A stretch of 64,000 bases of DNA from NCBI GenBank assembly GCA_022113835.1, contig JAILWY010000025.1, positions 2,604,001 to 2,668,000 of the forward strand, read 5' to 3'. This DNA is from Atopsyche davidsoni. Taxonomy: Eukaryota > Arthropoda > Insecta > Trichoptera > Hydrobiosidae. Below the pieces are notes generated by a model that made no database searches, was not told the DNA's origin, and worked only from the letters and a program-made list of their open reading frames with translations. The first letter of the stretch is position 1; each line of letters opens with the position of its first letter. Position numbers and translations under genes: made by a program. This document shows, in pieces, positions 1 through 13,347 of the stretch.

Positions 1-3000
1 TTAGCAGCAAGTTTTTGCACGTTCTCGGGTCCTCTGTACTGATAAGTTTGATACGTGATCTCTTTTTGGTCAAAGGTACCGTATAAAGCTCATTCCAGTG
101 TTTATTCTGACCTCCAAATAAAAAAAAGTCTCCGTCACGTCTGTCTATTTATTCTTGTTAGTAAATTGAGTGTTGCCAGCGCAAATAACATTTTTTTTAT
201 GTTTGTTCAATAAATATATAGAAAATTTATTATGTTATATCGTCGAACTTGATTTCACGCTGAGAGAACTACGAATTCAGGCTTACTGTGTTCACTGAGT
301 CGACAATTTTTTTATATTAATTATAAATTTCAAATATTAGATTTGTTTCAGGTATACTATAATATTTTACTTGTTTTTATTATTCAACAATTAAATAAAA
401 CACCTGTTTTTTTTAGTGATTATATGCCGGTATAAAAGGCGTGTTGTTTTTTTGTGATAAATCATTCAACAAAAAAACACTGTCACGGTTTATAATTGAC
501 AACCAATCTTCGTTTTTTCAGTGGATAATTTTTAAGGATCTATGTGTACGGAATAAGTTTAAAGGCTGTAATATAATATAAGCGTTATACAGTGTTTTGA
601 GCATATCACTTCATTTATAATTATGCAAGGACGTGTTTCTTTTCGAAGAAAAATACTCAACATTTTATCGCGGTTTACAAGTGATTCCCAGTCTTAGGTT
701 TTCGCAGGGTATTTTCTGAGACACGGTGTATATGAGGCAAATTTAGAAGCTGTAATACAACATAAACGTTACACAGGTAAACACAAGTCAGGCAATCTTC
801 ATTCACGTCGGGACGGGCTCTCCAGGTAAACTTTCTCCCCGAGACGTTCCCGGCGTATTTAAAATTCCGAGAAAATGCGGAGACGTCAGAGATAAAACAT
901 ATTACACCTCCGAAAATAGAATTTAATTAATTAATACCTCGGAATTCTAATTCTTCAGATTAGACACTGGCATAGATAGCACGCTGGATAACACGTCACC
1001 TTATGAATTATTTTTTTACTCCTTTCTCACTGCATGAATTGTTCGAGTTTTGTATATGCAAACCTTTTTTAGTTGTTGTGCAAAAATACAATTCTTGTGG
1101 TGTAGATTTAATTTTTTTTATTTACAATAACAGATGTTTTTATAAGACAAAGCAAATGACGAAATGCTATTGTAAGCTACTTCAATTAAAAATGCAATAT
1201 AAATTAATAATCGAAATAAAGCAGTCTGAAAAGGTTAGACATATTGGCATTACCGGTCCTGTATAAACATACAAAATATCATTTTCTATTAATAAAGCAA
1301 ATTTCAAAGCATATTTAACCTTATGGACTTAACAAACAGCGTTGTATTCAACATATTTTATTTACACTTACAAAAAATTAATTAAATTTTTTTCAATATG
1401 TATTAAGATGAAAAAACATTGAATGTGTAAAAAACTTATAACTCACGTTAATTAACTTTTATATACAAAAAATCATAATTTTTTTAATCTAAATCGTACA
1501 CTCTTCTTGAAAAAATATTTATTTATAAGTATCATCATAATGCTGAAATAAATTTGTTTGAATAGCTTTATATTTGCTTTGGTCCAAAGTAATTCATATC
1601 TTTATATTTTAATAAATTAAATAATGTCACAAAATGTTTATCAACTTTTTATTTTTTATTTTTTATAACTTATTATGAATATTAAAACACCGTTTTGTCA
1701 TTTCAGATGTCTAATAAATCTTACTTCTATTCATTTAATGCCACAAGTCTGACATGCGAAGTAAAGAAAACATTGATTTTACGGCAGTAGCTTTTGCCTT
1801 GCAAATCCATAATTATTCAAAATCTCCGGCTTTTGAAAAAATCTTAAATAAAAATACATTTCGGGACACTGATTCATCTGAGGGTTGGTTTTCCGGCTAT
1901 TTTAATAATTAATTTGGAGGCTTTGAAATAATGTATTCAAGATAAACCCCTGGCGACACCTCCCTTACAAAAAGCCCTTTTGTACCAAAAGATAAAAGGA
2001 AACGGTTTGTTCAACATTTCTTAATTAATCATGAATATAATTTTCTTTTCAATTGGGTATTTCAGTCGTTCTCAAACTTTTATATAAATAAGATATATTT
2101 ATTTTCAATAGACTAAAACAAAATCTTATATCCCATGCTCACAATACGATCGTTATTTAACTGTTATTTTTTTAATTCACTTTTGGTGTCATTAGGTTTA
2201 ATTTTTTTAATACTCCAAATGATTTTAACAAACCTTTTTTTTACCCATACAACGATAAAATATTGCGAAAACGAAAACGAAATTTATAAATTTTGTTTTA
2301 CTATTAGTCCAAAACCAGCTTGGCGAATTAAATTAAAGCGAAACACAGTTTGAAGACCTGTGGTTTAATTAATCGAATAATTATTCAATACAAGCAGCGT
2401 TAATATGGTTAAGAGTGGATTTTGGAAGTACTGCGCAATAATCGAAAATATTAGGCTGATCAAGTTTAGATTGAAGTTAATTAAATTACGATTGTTATTA
2501 TCAAAAATCTAATTGCAGCTTCGTTTGCAATGCCAATGACCTCTAACCTGTTCAATTAGAAAGGATAGTTTTTACTTTAAGATAAATGTAAATGATTGTT
2601 GTCAATTAAAAACCAATTCATCATAGTTTTTTACTATTGTACAGTATCGATGATATTTAGTATCTACTAAATATATTTCTCATTGAATTAACTGTAGTTA
2701 TGGCGTAAAATTTTCGCTGATTGCTAAAGTTTAAATATTATTTAGTTTGCACATTATTTGCATAACAGTTTGTCTTTGTTATTATAATTCTGTGTACTTA
2801 AGAATCAGTTTGTTCAAATTATAACAACATCGGTCAAACCTAGCAAAGTTAAATTTGCTTAGGGATATTCGTGTAATTATTTCAAGCTTATTTGGATATG
2901 TAAATTTAAACTTAAAATTATCTCGATGTTTAGATTTATCATAATTTTAGGACCCCTTGTAGACTGATAGTTAGCTCATTTTCAAATATTAAATAATAAA

Positions 3001-6000
3001 TGTATGAAATATTTTATACTTGCTCAAAAAGCAGATTAAAGGTTCGGAGGTTTATGCAATTTACTTGTGAATAGAAATTCAAATATATCGGAAACGCATT
3101 TTTGCATTTTAGCTTAAAATGACTGCCTTGTACCAAAAAAAGGATATTTTATCGAATGGCGAAAAAAATAATACTCAAGGTGAAATGGTTTTTTAATTTT
3201 TTTCTGCCCTCGAGTTATTTGTAAACCCCTTGTATAATAATGTAGTTACATATTTTTCAAATCACCCGGTACTCCTGTACCTTTAACAAGCAACAAGGAA
3301 AGCGAAGCTAAATAATGGGTCCCTCGAGAGGACATACAAGATGGAGGAAGGGTGGGCCGCGTAGTAAGGGATGATAGTCGAATTTAAATATAATCGAAAA
3401 ATTCGATCAAACCGATTTTGCGGGCAAATATAAACTTGTATGCTGTAGTAGAGAGGCAATTTACCAAGGCGCAAGTTTTTTTTTATATACATACTACTTT
3501 TGATTAAAAGTACTTGGTGGGATTCCGTTTTGATATTTTTTATATAAAAAAATCGTTTGAACGTGTTAAGTTGACAAAACTGGTAATAAATAAATATAAA
3601 AACATGGATTAAACACAAAAAATAAATTATATATACATTTGTGTATCAAATACTTTGCACATACATTTTTTAATTATATATTGTTAGTATTGATTTTTTT
3701 TTTCAATTAATATCTGTGAAGGTTTTAAAGTAAAATACATTTATCGCAATAACTTAGAGTTGTAGTTTGTACAAATTAATATCTTAAGCTAGTGCAAATA
3801 GTTGTTTTCGCTTATTCGCTTCACTAATACAACAAACTTTTTACGTTTATCCGCGAAGGGCATTGTGTTTGAAATATAGTCTAAAACTCGAAGCTCTCGC
3901 TGGTAAACTAATAAAGTTCCCGCAAAAGCTCTACAAAACGATGTGGGTCTTAGTGTATAGTCTATAGCCCTAAAAAAATATTATGTTATCTTTACACGAG
4001 TCTATATGCGCGATACACGCCACAGCAAGTGTTCTTTCTTTTGTAAAAGTTCGCCTAAGAAGCTTTCATCGAATCGGCGTATAGAGCTTTCCCATACCCG
4101 GCAGAGCTTTTCAAGATGTTTGCTTTAATAACAAAACTTTCGAGTAGATTATCATAAAACAAAAACTTTGTATTTTTATTGTAGCATCACAAGATATTGA
4201 AGCTCACTAAAAATTAATTACTACAATATTCTGTGAGATTTAAGCTTTACAGACCAGAAAACAAGTAAGAAATGTACTGCTTTGTAGTTCGGTATTAAAA
4301 ACTTTTATCCAATGCTTTTAGAATTAAAAAAAAAAAAAACTTGTGGGTATCTGAAATCGATATCTGTGGTCCCAATACAACAAGGCAATTGTAATAAATT
4401 GATGTTATTTCCAGGATGTTTCTTCACTTTGCTATCTAAATACTTTCACCGTTGGGTGTAGCAACGAAAAGCGGGGGTTGGTACGCGGGCCGAGTTTGAT
4501 AACACCTGAATTAGAGTATAAAAGATTTAGTGTTTCACTGGAAACGCCCGTATGACACGCAAACGCAGCTGTATGTCAGACTTTATCTATGAAGATAGTT
4601 GTTGGAGCAGTTCGGCTGATAAAGAACCCATCTATATGCTTTGAGGAATGGCACCCTTCAAAATAAACGACCTTCTATAATCACACAGATATGGCTGTGA
4701 TGATAACAGACTTCTCGCGTTGAATCGTTGTGATTTATCAAAATATATAGATCTCTGCCTTCATAAGTCTGTTCGAAACTCATTCATGTGTCAATTTTTG
4801 GTAAAAAAAATAATCAAACAACGTCGATACGTTTTTTTATTCACAAAAAACATTACATTTACTATATTTATTATTTTAAAAATACCATTAGTTTCAGGGA
4901 ATAAGATTATGTATATAAATTAGGGCTAGTGCTATAATATCAGTTACTTAATATCAGATAAGTAAGCTTAGTTATTTAGCAATAAGTAAGGTAAGGTTTA
5001 ATAGTTTTAGATCTGTACAGTATTGTGAATTTTTTAATGATTTTCAGCACTTTTGATGTATAAATGTCACATATAATTTATATTTGAATAATCAATATAC
5101 ATTGTGTTAGTTCTGTGGTAATCCCTTTTAGTATTTGGTCTCACATTTTGGTTCCAGTTCTGGAAATCTCCATGAAAGTTTTGATAGATTAAATACCAAG
5201 GAATCTAATGATGTTAATGACAAACGATTCGCGGTGAAAAAGCTCTCACCAAATTGAAAATTCATGATACATGAGTAGTCGTGAGAAAAACCAGTCTACG
5301 AAGGGGTTAAAATTAGAAAAGGTCGTAAACCGGTTAAGCTTTCACAGTGTATACCAAGAATTCAATATATTTATTCGTGATAATAATTTGCGTTTTTTCG
5401 AATAGAAATAAAGCACTCAAATAACGGTTATATCATTCTAGTCTTAAGTACTTCCTAAAAATAAATTTCTCTTCTTGGTGAAGAGTATACGAAGTTTTAT
5501 GGGGTCATATAGAAGCTGATTGGGATTTATACGAAAGGCATTTTATTTCCACCAAGCCATGGTGTTTCTTTCAGCAAATAAAAGCCTTCTAATTATTTTA
5601 TAGCATCGTTATAATTTTTTTTGTGAAAATGTCTTTAGGGCAAGTATTTTCATGAAAATTACGTAAATATTCATATATTTAAGCACTGTGTGTTTCAACG
5701 TGAAGTTTTACTCAAAAGTATATTTTATAAGAAGTGTTAAGAAAACTTTTTTTTTTAGTCAATATTTGTTTTTTGTTACGCACGAAAGTAAAATCAATTC
5801 ATTTAAAATAATCCAAATACGTTTACTCGTTATTTCAAAGACTTAAATCTGTATGAGTTTTTTTATGAATAGGGTTTGCGTAAATAACCGCGATTATCTT
5901 TGTTTACTTATATAAAATCTATATTTTATTTTAGTATGTATATTCATGACAGAATGCTTCAATATATAACATAAGCATGTTAACAGCTTAATGGCAAAAA

Positions 6001-6225
6001 GATTGTGGCTTTTTACAATTTTTGTAAGCCCGACAATTCCTTGAAAAGCCTAAATTAGACTATACTCTTCTGCAAGTCATTTTATACTCAAAAAAATGTA
6101 TAATGGTTTCAATGAAAATCATGTTTCACATATGAAATCAAAGCATCTACAGCATATCAAAAAATATTTTATTTCCACCGTTGTCTGATGTATCGCGCAT
6201 TCGCAGATAATCGCGAGCATCGTGA
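1..6225. other. AT-rich non-coding DNA, no gene recognised
   Basis: This stretch is dominated by A/T runs and has only short open frames, none with a recognisable domain or composition unlike its surroundings. A TATA-like string (GGTATAAAAGGCG) lies near 430 with no ORF after it. A somewhat GC-richer patch at about 780-900 contains several CG dinucleotides and could be regulatory, but nothing identifies it. One dispersed-repeat fragment (about 3506-3540) is listed separately. An intron or intergenic origin cannot be told apart. Confidence 0.6.
3506..3540. repeat. Dispersed repeat: tail of the 39.5-kb foldback family
   Basis: About 34 bases starting AAAGTACTTGGTGG match the one-sided tail of the foldback element at 39502-39744 (its positions about 39525-39558), with two differences visible by eye. 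The surrounding sequence does not continue the match. It is probably a short relic of the same element family. Confidence 0.5.
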
Positions 6226-6560
6226 TCAAAATTTCGAAGCGCCCCTGCTCGGAGAGGGGGGTGTGTTTTTTTTATTATTTTTTTTTTCTTTTGCGTAAAC
6301 TATTTCTCCGTTTCTATATTTAACCGGGCCGCACCCTCCCCGCCCGGTCGCGTGATAACGGGAAATAAAGCAAATCATTGGACATACGCCCGGATCGATT
6401 TTTCTGCGAACTCCGCTCTCCATATCACTCTGCGTTCGGCTAATTTCGGAATCAGGGCACGCCAAAACAAACGCCGATGACTAATGTCGAAATGGGAACT
6501 TCATCCAGTAGCGGCGCGATGGGCGAGTCAACGCCTTGCCCCCACATCACTATATTTATA
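6226..6560. other. GC-richer patch, possible regulatory DNA
   Basis: This patch is clearly richer in G, C and CG dinucleotides than its flanks (for example the run around 6325-6355 and around 6510-6530). Open frames here are short and lack recognisable domains. It could be a conserved non-coding element or a decayed insertion; nothing in the sequence decides. Confidence 0.3.
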
Positions 6561-6600
6561 AACACTCTCCGCCACTGATGTATGCAACATTCGACACTTA

Positions 6601-7128
6601 TACAGAGTGTCCAAAGAGAGTATCGGGTATTTGTTAGTTCAGTAAAATAAAAACTACTTGTAATCAAGTGTTTTTTTAAATGTTGATTATAAGAATACAA
6701 AATGGAAAATTATTTTTAAAAGATGATGTTATCCAAATGGTGGCACTCTTCTAATCTGGAACGAAGATTGCTGATAGCACGTTGATATTGCTGCCATTTC
6801 TGACCTGATGTTTTGTTTCAATTCGGTTCGTCGGATTATTCTTATAAACTTTACTTTTAAGGTATCCCCATACGAAATGGTCAAGAGGGCTAAGGGCGGA
6901 GCTTCTGGGAGGCCAGTTGATGTTACCTCTACGTAAAATGACCTTATTAGGGAATAATTCGTCAACAGCTTCAATTGATTAATAGGATGTATGGCAAGTC
7001 TTGTTGGAAGCACGTTTTTGAGTTGAAACCTTGAAACTCCTGCAACTCTGGGCCCAAAAATTTTCGCAGCATATCGCAAAAACGGTCAATATTCACATTT
7101 ACCCGATACTATTTTTGGACACCCTGTA
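6601..7128 (-). mobile_element. Tc1/mariner-like deletion derivative, copy 1
   Basis: The copy is bounded by imperfect terminal inverted repeats of about 30 bp: the left end reads ACAGAGTGTCC and the right end, inverted, reads ACAGGGTGTCC. Both continue to a shared TATCGGGTA block, with TA at each outer edge as expected of Tc1/mariner elements. The minus strand translates in broken frames to the C-terminal part of a transposase: NINWPPRS, then SPLDHFVWGYLKSKVY, then a segment like LKQNIRSE. These match the last catalytic acid region (SPLDxFLWGYLK) of Tc1/mariner transposases. The N-terminal two thirds are missing, so it cannot move on its own. Related copies lie at about 30.7 and 55.4 kb. Confidence 0.8.
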
Positions 7129-7321
7129 TAAACATAGATTCTACAATATAGTATAAAATATATATATACATATATATTTCAAAATAATTGTGAGATATTT
7201 ACTCTATTATATTTATTTTTATTTTGTAAGTTTAAGCAGACTTGGTCAACTTACTTATCAACCTCATATATTATCGATTTTAGTAAGATAATTTTAATTT
7301 TTGTTTATTGTTTCAAAAGTA

Positions 7322-7382
<61 letters not shown>

Positions 7383-7989
7383 AGTGTGTGTTATTATTAG
7401 TTAAATAATTTTATTTCTAGTACATTGAACTTTGCCATTTCTCAAATATTACACGCAAAAGTCAAATTTAAAACAAAATCTGAGATGTCAAAACTTCTCC
7501 GTCTTATCAGGTAAGATATTAGAAGGTCTGAATTTTCCGAATATTACAATTTATTTTTAATGAAAGTCAAAAGCACCGTCATTACATTAATCTTTTTTTA
7601 TGAATAAAATATATAACAGATTAATAAAATATGTGAAATATTCAATAGGATTTTTACTGTTTGTGATAAATGAATAGTATGAATATTTCGCAAACGTAAT
7701 TTAATCATTATTTTATTACATTGAAGCTTTAGAAAATTCTCATGCATTTAAATATTATTAAACAAAGTTTTTCAAAGGTTTCATTCATTAACTTGAATTG
7801 TTGCTAGAAATGTCACAATTTTATAATAACGTGCTTAGAGCAAATACTTAACGTTTCACGTACTCGTGCAAAAACTCTAACGACGCAAAACTACTCTCCC
7901 TCATAATCTTAGTGTATGAAAGTTCAGAGCTCTCCAGAATTACAGTAAATGCTCGAGCACAATTCTTCATATCTCGAGTTTTCTGGGGG
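7129..7989. other. AT-rich DNA with a (TA)n tract
   Basis: There is no gene. A (TA)n microsatellite of about 27 repeats occupies roughly 7325-7379 and runs into a short TG-rich tail. The remainder is unique AT-rich sequence, becoming GC-richer from about 7860. Confidence 0.75.
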
Positions 7990-9310
7990 TTGCTAGCAGT
8001 TTCAGCCCGCGGCGCATTTCAGGCACATTTTCAGAAAAAACTTGAGCTATAAATTACACAGCTCGGGAACGAATCGCGTGAGTCCAGAATCCGGCATCTC
8101 TTGCAGCATAGTGGCGATGTCAGTAATATGACCAAAAGAAATGCTTACAGACATTTTAACTACGGATAAGAGATTTTGGTATTTCAGGGGGTTTTTCAGC
8201 CTGAAAAAACGTAATGAATTTTAGTTTAAAAAAATACTTTTTTGTATAAGGTTGTACGAATAAACATATGCAATAAATAGAGTTAGTTCATAATTGCGTC
8301 AAGGCGATGACAGTAAAACAGCCAAAGCAATACTTGGAGACATTTTAGCTACAAGCCTGGATACGAGATTTCTGTCTTTCAGGGGGTTTATCAGCCTGAA
8401 AAAACGTATTGAATTTTAGTTTAAAAAGGCACGTTTTTGTCTAAGGTTGTACGAATAAGCAAAGGCAATAAATAGAGTTTGTCCAGAATCGCATCAATGT
8501 GATGAAAGTAAAATAGTCGAAGCAATACTTTCAGACATTTTAACTACGGATAAGAGATTTTTGTCTTTCAGGGGGTTTTTCAACCTGAAAAAACGTAATG
8601 AATTTTAGTTAAAAAATATAAATTTTTGTCTAAGGTTGTAGGAATAAACATATGCAATAAATAGAGTTAGTCCAGAATTGCGTCAAGGCGATGACAGTAA
8701 AATAGCCAAAGCAATACTTGCAGATGTTTTAACTACAATCCTGGAAACGAGATTTCTGTCTTTCAGGAGGTTTTTCAGCCTGAAAAAACGTAATGAATTT
8801 TAGTTTAAAAATATACATTTTTGTATGTTGTAAGGTTGTACGAAAAAACTTAGGCAATAAATTACACAGCTTGAGAACAAATCGAGTGAGTCCAGAATCG
8901 TGTCGAGGCAATGTCAGTAACATGGCCAAAGCAATACTTACAGACATTTTAACTACAAATAGACTTCATAGGAGATTTTTGTCTTTCAGGGGGTTTTTCA
9001 GCCTGAAAAAACGTAATGAATTTTAGTTAAAAAATTTAAATTTTTGTCTAAGGTTGTACGAATAAACATAAGCAATAAATTACACAAATCGAGTGAGTCC
9101 AGAATCGCGTCGAGGCGATGTCAGTACAGGGCCAAGACAATAACTACAAAAAGCTTGGATAAGAGATTTTTGTCTTTCAGAGGCTACTTCAGCCTGAAAA
9201 TTTGTAATAAATTTTAATTTAAAAAGGCATATATTTTGTATAAAGTTGTTCGAATAAACTTAGGCAATAAATTACACACATCGAGTGAGTCCAGAATCTT
9301 GTCGAGGCAT
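7990..9310. repeat. Tandem array, unit about 190 bp, roughly 6-7 copies
   Basis: The block TTTCAGGGGG followed by TTTTTCAGCCTGAAAAA recurs near 8182, 8377, 8566, 8761, 8984 and 9175, giving spacings of about 190-195 bp (one 223). Each unit also holds an AATGAATTTTAGTT block, an AAGGTTGTACGAATAAAC block and a GTCCAGAATCG block. The CAGCCTGAAAAA block is a small palindrome in every unit. Units differ by point changes and small indels, so the array is not freshly amplified. No coding frame runs through it. It could be an old satellite fragment or the internal repeats of a mobile element. Confidence 0.85.
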
Positions 9311-10490
9311 GAGCAAAGCAATACTTATTGAAACTTTAACTATGAATCTCCAAATGGCTGGGATATTACAATCGTTTTTGTTTATGACTACAGAAATGTC
9401 TTGAATGTGTGTATTATATAAAGAAGCCTTCAAAAGGAAAATTTTCATATAAAGTTCTATGAACATTGCTCGGAAGAAAATCTCGTTAATCCGGAGTCTC
9501 TCTGAATGTAGCGAAGGACGCTTAATGTTAATATTTCAATAAAACAATACTTGATTTAAACATAAAATTTTAATAAGCAACTGGCTAAGAATATTTTGAT
9601 TTTTACGGCTTTCTTTAAACTAAAGTAGAGCCTTTAATTTAACCCTAAAGAACTCCTTGTATATCGACGTACTACCAAAATTTAAATTGTAATATTTTTT
9701 GTGTCCCACATATTGAACGTCGAGGCTTTTTTTCGTTTCTGTTTTAAAAATAAATTCGCAAATGCAAATAAATCCGGTACACAAAAGCGAAATACCCACA
9801 AGAAATTATAAATCTTGTAAAATAACAATACAAAGTGGTCAAAACCCATTTGATTTATGCGAGATTTCAGCACAAAGGTTGGGCTGGGTTAACTCAGCAC
9901 AAAGACGAAACAAAATACAAAAACTCCACCTTTATGTTCCCCGAGTTGCTGAAAAAAATAATAATAAAAAAAACCATTTTAGGGGAACGGCTTAATTGGA
10001 CCTTTTCTAACTGCGGCTGAATAAATGGTGCTGTGGAATTACCTGAAATGATAGCAAAACCGATTACACACGAGGATTTAATCTCGTTTTACGTTTATTT
10101 TGAAATTTATTATAATTAACATACTTATCTTAAAATATTTGTAAAAAAAATTGAGTTTAATCAAATCTTAAAATTAACTATATAAGACAACATCAACCAA
10201 ATTAACTGTCATTAGAAGTCAATTTTTAATAAAATGCTGTAATATATTTACAAAACAATATACAAATGTTTATTTCCATGTACAAATAAAATCAAGTGTC
10301 TTACAACTCGAAGTGTATTTATAGTATTATAGATAAAATAAAGTCTATTTTATTTCATGAGTTTCGCGATGTCTTTGAAAGGAACCGAAAGTGTTTTTAC
10401 TGATTATTTTTTTACAATGGAGTACTACAAAACAAAGTGTAACCTCGATGATAAGAAAGACATTCATACTTTAGGAGCGATTTGATAACA
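9311..10490. other. AT-rich non-coding DNA
   Basis: I see no gene, RNA or repeat here except a block at about 10418-10437 (starting ATGGAGTACTAC) that resembles the tail of the foldback element at 62.9 kb and the flank of the one at 39.5 kb. Confidence 0.6.
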
Positions 10491-10770
10491 CCTGTTAGAT
10501 AATGGCACGTCGTATTATAAAAACCCACGCGGCTGTTCCGTCGTTGCTTCAATAATACCCCGGCAGTTGCGGCGGGGAGTTCGCAACAGGAGAGGGGCCT
10601 ACCTTTTGTGTTCACACTCCACGGCCCCGGACTATTTGCGCTCGCTTCAGCGGCACAATGCGCCCATCTTTCTGCGGGATCATTCAGGTTCACCCGATTG
10701 GAAGCGAGGCTTTCATTAAATTCAATACATATCCGCTGCAACGGGAGGAATCGAAGCCAGGCTTTACTGT
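10491..10770. other. GC-richer patch, possible regulatory DNA
   Basis: This patch is much richer in CG and GC than the neighbouring AT-rich DNA. Frames are open on both strands for 60-130 codons, which is expected in GC-richer sequence, and none shows a recognisable domain. A TATAAAA-like string lies near 10515. It may be a conserved non-coding element. Confidence 0.3.
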
Positions 10771-11046
10771 GCATGGAGATTTTAATCCTCTTTTGTGCTT
10801 TAACGCACTCTCCCAAATATATAAATATATATATACACAGTAAGTTTTATGTAGAAAAATTTAGTCTATATAAGCACAAGCAATAAAGCAAAGTCTCAAG
10901 AGGAAAATATTCGCATAGTGAGTATTTCGTATACTTGAATATAAAAAAATACAAAACATACAATTTTATATAAAAAAAATGTACGCTTGCATGAAGATTT
11001 TAATCCTTTTTTTTTGCTTTAACGCACTCACCCAAATGTATAAATA

Positions 11047-11109
<63 letters not shown>

Positions 11110-11256
11110 TAAGCTTTATATAGAAAAATTCAGTCCATATAAGCACAAGCAATAAAGCAAAGTCTCAAGAGGAAAATATTCGCATAGTGAGTATTTCGTA
11201 TACTTGAATATAAATAAATACATAAAATACAATGCCCAAATATATAAATATATATG

Positions 11257-11330
<74 letters not shown>

Positions 11331-11460
11331 TATTTCGTATACTTGAATATAAGCAAATACAAAACATACAATTTTATATTAAAAAAATGTACACTTGCAT
11401 GAAGATTTTAAACCTCTTTTGGGCTTTAACGTACCCAAATATATAAATATATATGTAATG

Positions 11461-11542
<82 letters not shown>

Positions 11543-11640
11543 TAAGCTTTATAAAGAAAAATTCAGTCCATATAAGCACAAGCAATAAAGCAAAGTTTTA
11601 AGAAGAAAATAATCGTATACTTAAATATAAAAAAATATAA
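10771..11640. repeat. Tandem duplication carrying three (TA)n expansions
   Basis: A module containing a TTTTAATCC block, a CCAAATATATAAATATATATG block, a CAGTAAG(C/T)TTTAT block and an AAGCACAAGCAATAAAGCAAAG block is repeated about three to four times. The AGTAAG block lies near 10840, 11107 and 11539. Long (TA)n tracts sit at the same place in the module, at about 11057-11106, 11263-11328 and 11468-11539. Long Ile-Tyr frames over these tracts are microsatellite artefacts. Confidence 0.85.
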
Positions 11641-11682
11641 ACCATACAATCTGATAAAAGACAAAGCGTATAATACGCAAAG

Positions 11683-11781
11683 ACAAAGCGTATTGTCTTT
11701 TTGTCTAATACAAAAAGACAATACGCTTGTCTATTTGTATTAGACAAGCGTACATAAAATGTACGCTTGTCTAATACAAAT
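11683..11781. repeat. Two consecutive long perfect or near-perfect inverted repeats
   Basis: The first hairpin has arms at 11683-11704 and 11710-11730 with one base of length difference. The second has perfect 23-bp arms at 11733-11755 and 11759-11781 with a 3-base loop. Both share the block ACGCTTGTCTAATACAAA, so the same core was copied repeatedly in both orientations. The pair ends five bases before the 12-bp target duplication of the 400-bp array. Confidence 0.85.
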
Positions 11782-11864
11782 AACGTTAAATAGTTGTTTA
11801 TGTGATTAAGCATATTTTTTCACACATTGAAAACGATTAAAGAAAACTCTCAGAAAATATCATC

Positions 11865-13132
11865 GTGACTTGTGAGGGATTCGAACCCACATCCCCAAGC
11901 TTTCATGGCCGGTGCATTTATCCAACTATGCTAACGAGCCACTGCAATTTAGTGAGAATTTTTAATAATCATAATCTACATATGAACCAATATGCCCAGG
12001 CTAATCAATATTTAATGATTTGCAAACACTGGACTTAATTAAAGTAACAAGTGAAGCATTTTTATATCCAAATATGGTTATTATTATTTTTAAAATCTAT
12101 TGATGTTTAGCCGAGACGCGCACCATTCTATTTATATTAAATTGGATTAATGTTAATCAGGATGCGTATTTATTTACCCATGCAGGTATTAGTATGTTTA
12201 TGTGATTAAGCATATTTTTTCACACATTGAAAACGATTAAAGAAAACTCTCAGAAAATATCATCGTGACTTGTGAGGGATTCGAACCCACATCCCCAAGC
12301 TTTCATGGCCGGTGCATTTATCCAACTATGCTAACGAGCCACTGCAATTTAGTGAGAATTTTTAATAATCATAATCTACATATGAACCAATATGCCCAGG
12401 CTAATCAATATTTAATGATTTGCAAACACTGGACTTAATTAAAGTAACAAGTGAAGCATTTTTATATCCAAATATGGTTATTATTATTTTTAAAATCTAT
12501 TGATGTTTAGCCGAGACGCGCACCATTCTATTTATATTAAATTGGATTAATGTTAATCAGGATGCGTATTTATTTACCCATGCAGGTATTAGTATGTTTA
12601 TGTGATTAAGCATATTTTTTCACACATTGAAAACGATTAAAGAAAACTCTCAGAAAATATCATCGTGACTTGTGAGGGATTCGAACCCACATCCCCAAGC
12701 TTTCATGGCCGGTGCATTTATCCAACTATGCTAACGAGCCACTGCAATTTAGTGAGAATTTTTAATAATCATAATCTACATATGAACCAATATGCCCAGG
12801 CTAATCAATATTTAATGATTTGCAAACACTGGACTTAATTAAAGTAACAAGTGAAGCATTTTTATATCCAAATATGGTTATTATTATTTTTAAAATCTAT
12901 TGATGTTTAGCCGAGACGCGCACCATTCTATTTATATTAAATTGGATTAATGTTAATCAGGATGCGTATTTATTTACCCATGCAGGTATTAGTATGTTTA
13001 TGTGATTAAGCATATTTTTTCACACATTGAAAACGATTAAAGAAAACTCTCAGAAAATATCATCGTGACTTGTGAGGGATTCGAACCCACATCCCCAAGC
13101 TTTCATGGCCGGTGCATTTATCCAACTATGCT
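11865..13132 (-). ncRNA. tRNA-like sequences, minus-strand units of the array
   Basis: Copies lie at 11865-11942, 12265-12342, 12665-12742 and a truncated one at 13065-13132. Read on the minus strand, each has a perfect pol III A box (TAGCATAGTTGG), a perfect B box (GGTTCGAATCC) and a pairable acceptor-like stem (GTGGCTC with AAGTCAC, one mismatch and one G-U). The anticodon loop reads CATGAAA, so position 33 is A where tRNAs have U. The anticodon stem is poor, the T stem has a mismatch, and two extra bases separate T stem from acceptor. It is a tRNA-derived sequence rather than a working tRNA. A TTTT run just downstream could end pol III transcripts at about 90 nt. Confidence 0.75.
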
Positions 13133-13347
13133 ATTAACATTAATCCAATTTAATATAAATAGAATGGTGCGCGTCTCGGCTAAACATCAATAGATTTTAA
13201 AAATAATAATAACCATATTTGGATATAAAAATGCTTCACTTGTTACTTTAATTAAGTCCAGTGTTTGCAAATCATTAAATATTGATTAGCCTGGGCATAT
13301 TGGTTCATATGTAGATTATGATTATTAAAAATTCTCACTAAATTGCA

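Noticed and set aside
8170..9200. Hammerhead-like reading of the TTTCAGGGGG / CAGCCTGAAAAA palindromes
   Set aside because: The CUGANGA box and a consistent stem II are absent; only CTGAAA strings recur.
10412..10886. 134-codon minus frame and overlapping plus frames
   Set aside because: Both strands are open in the same GC-richer patch and neither shows a domain or splice-consistent pattern.
11116..11601. Long Ile-Tyr open frames on both strands
   Set aside because: They only translate (TA)n microsatellites.
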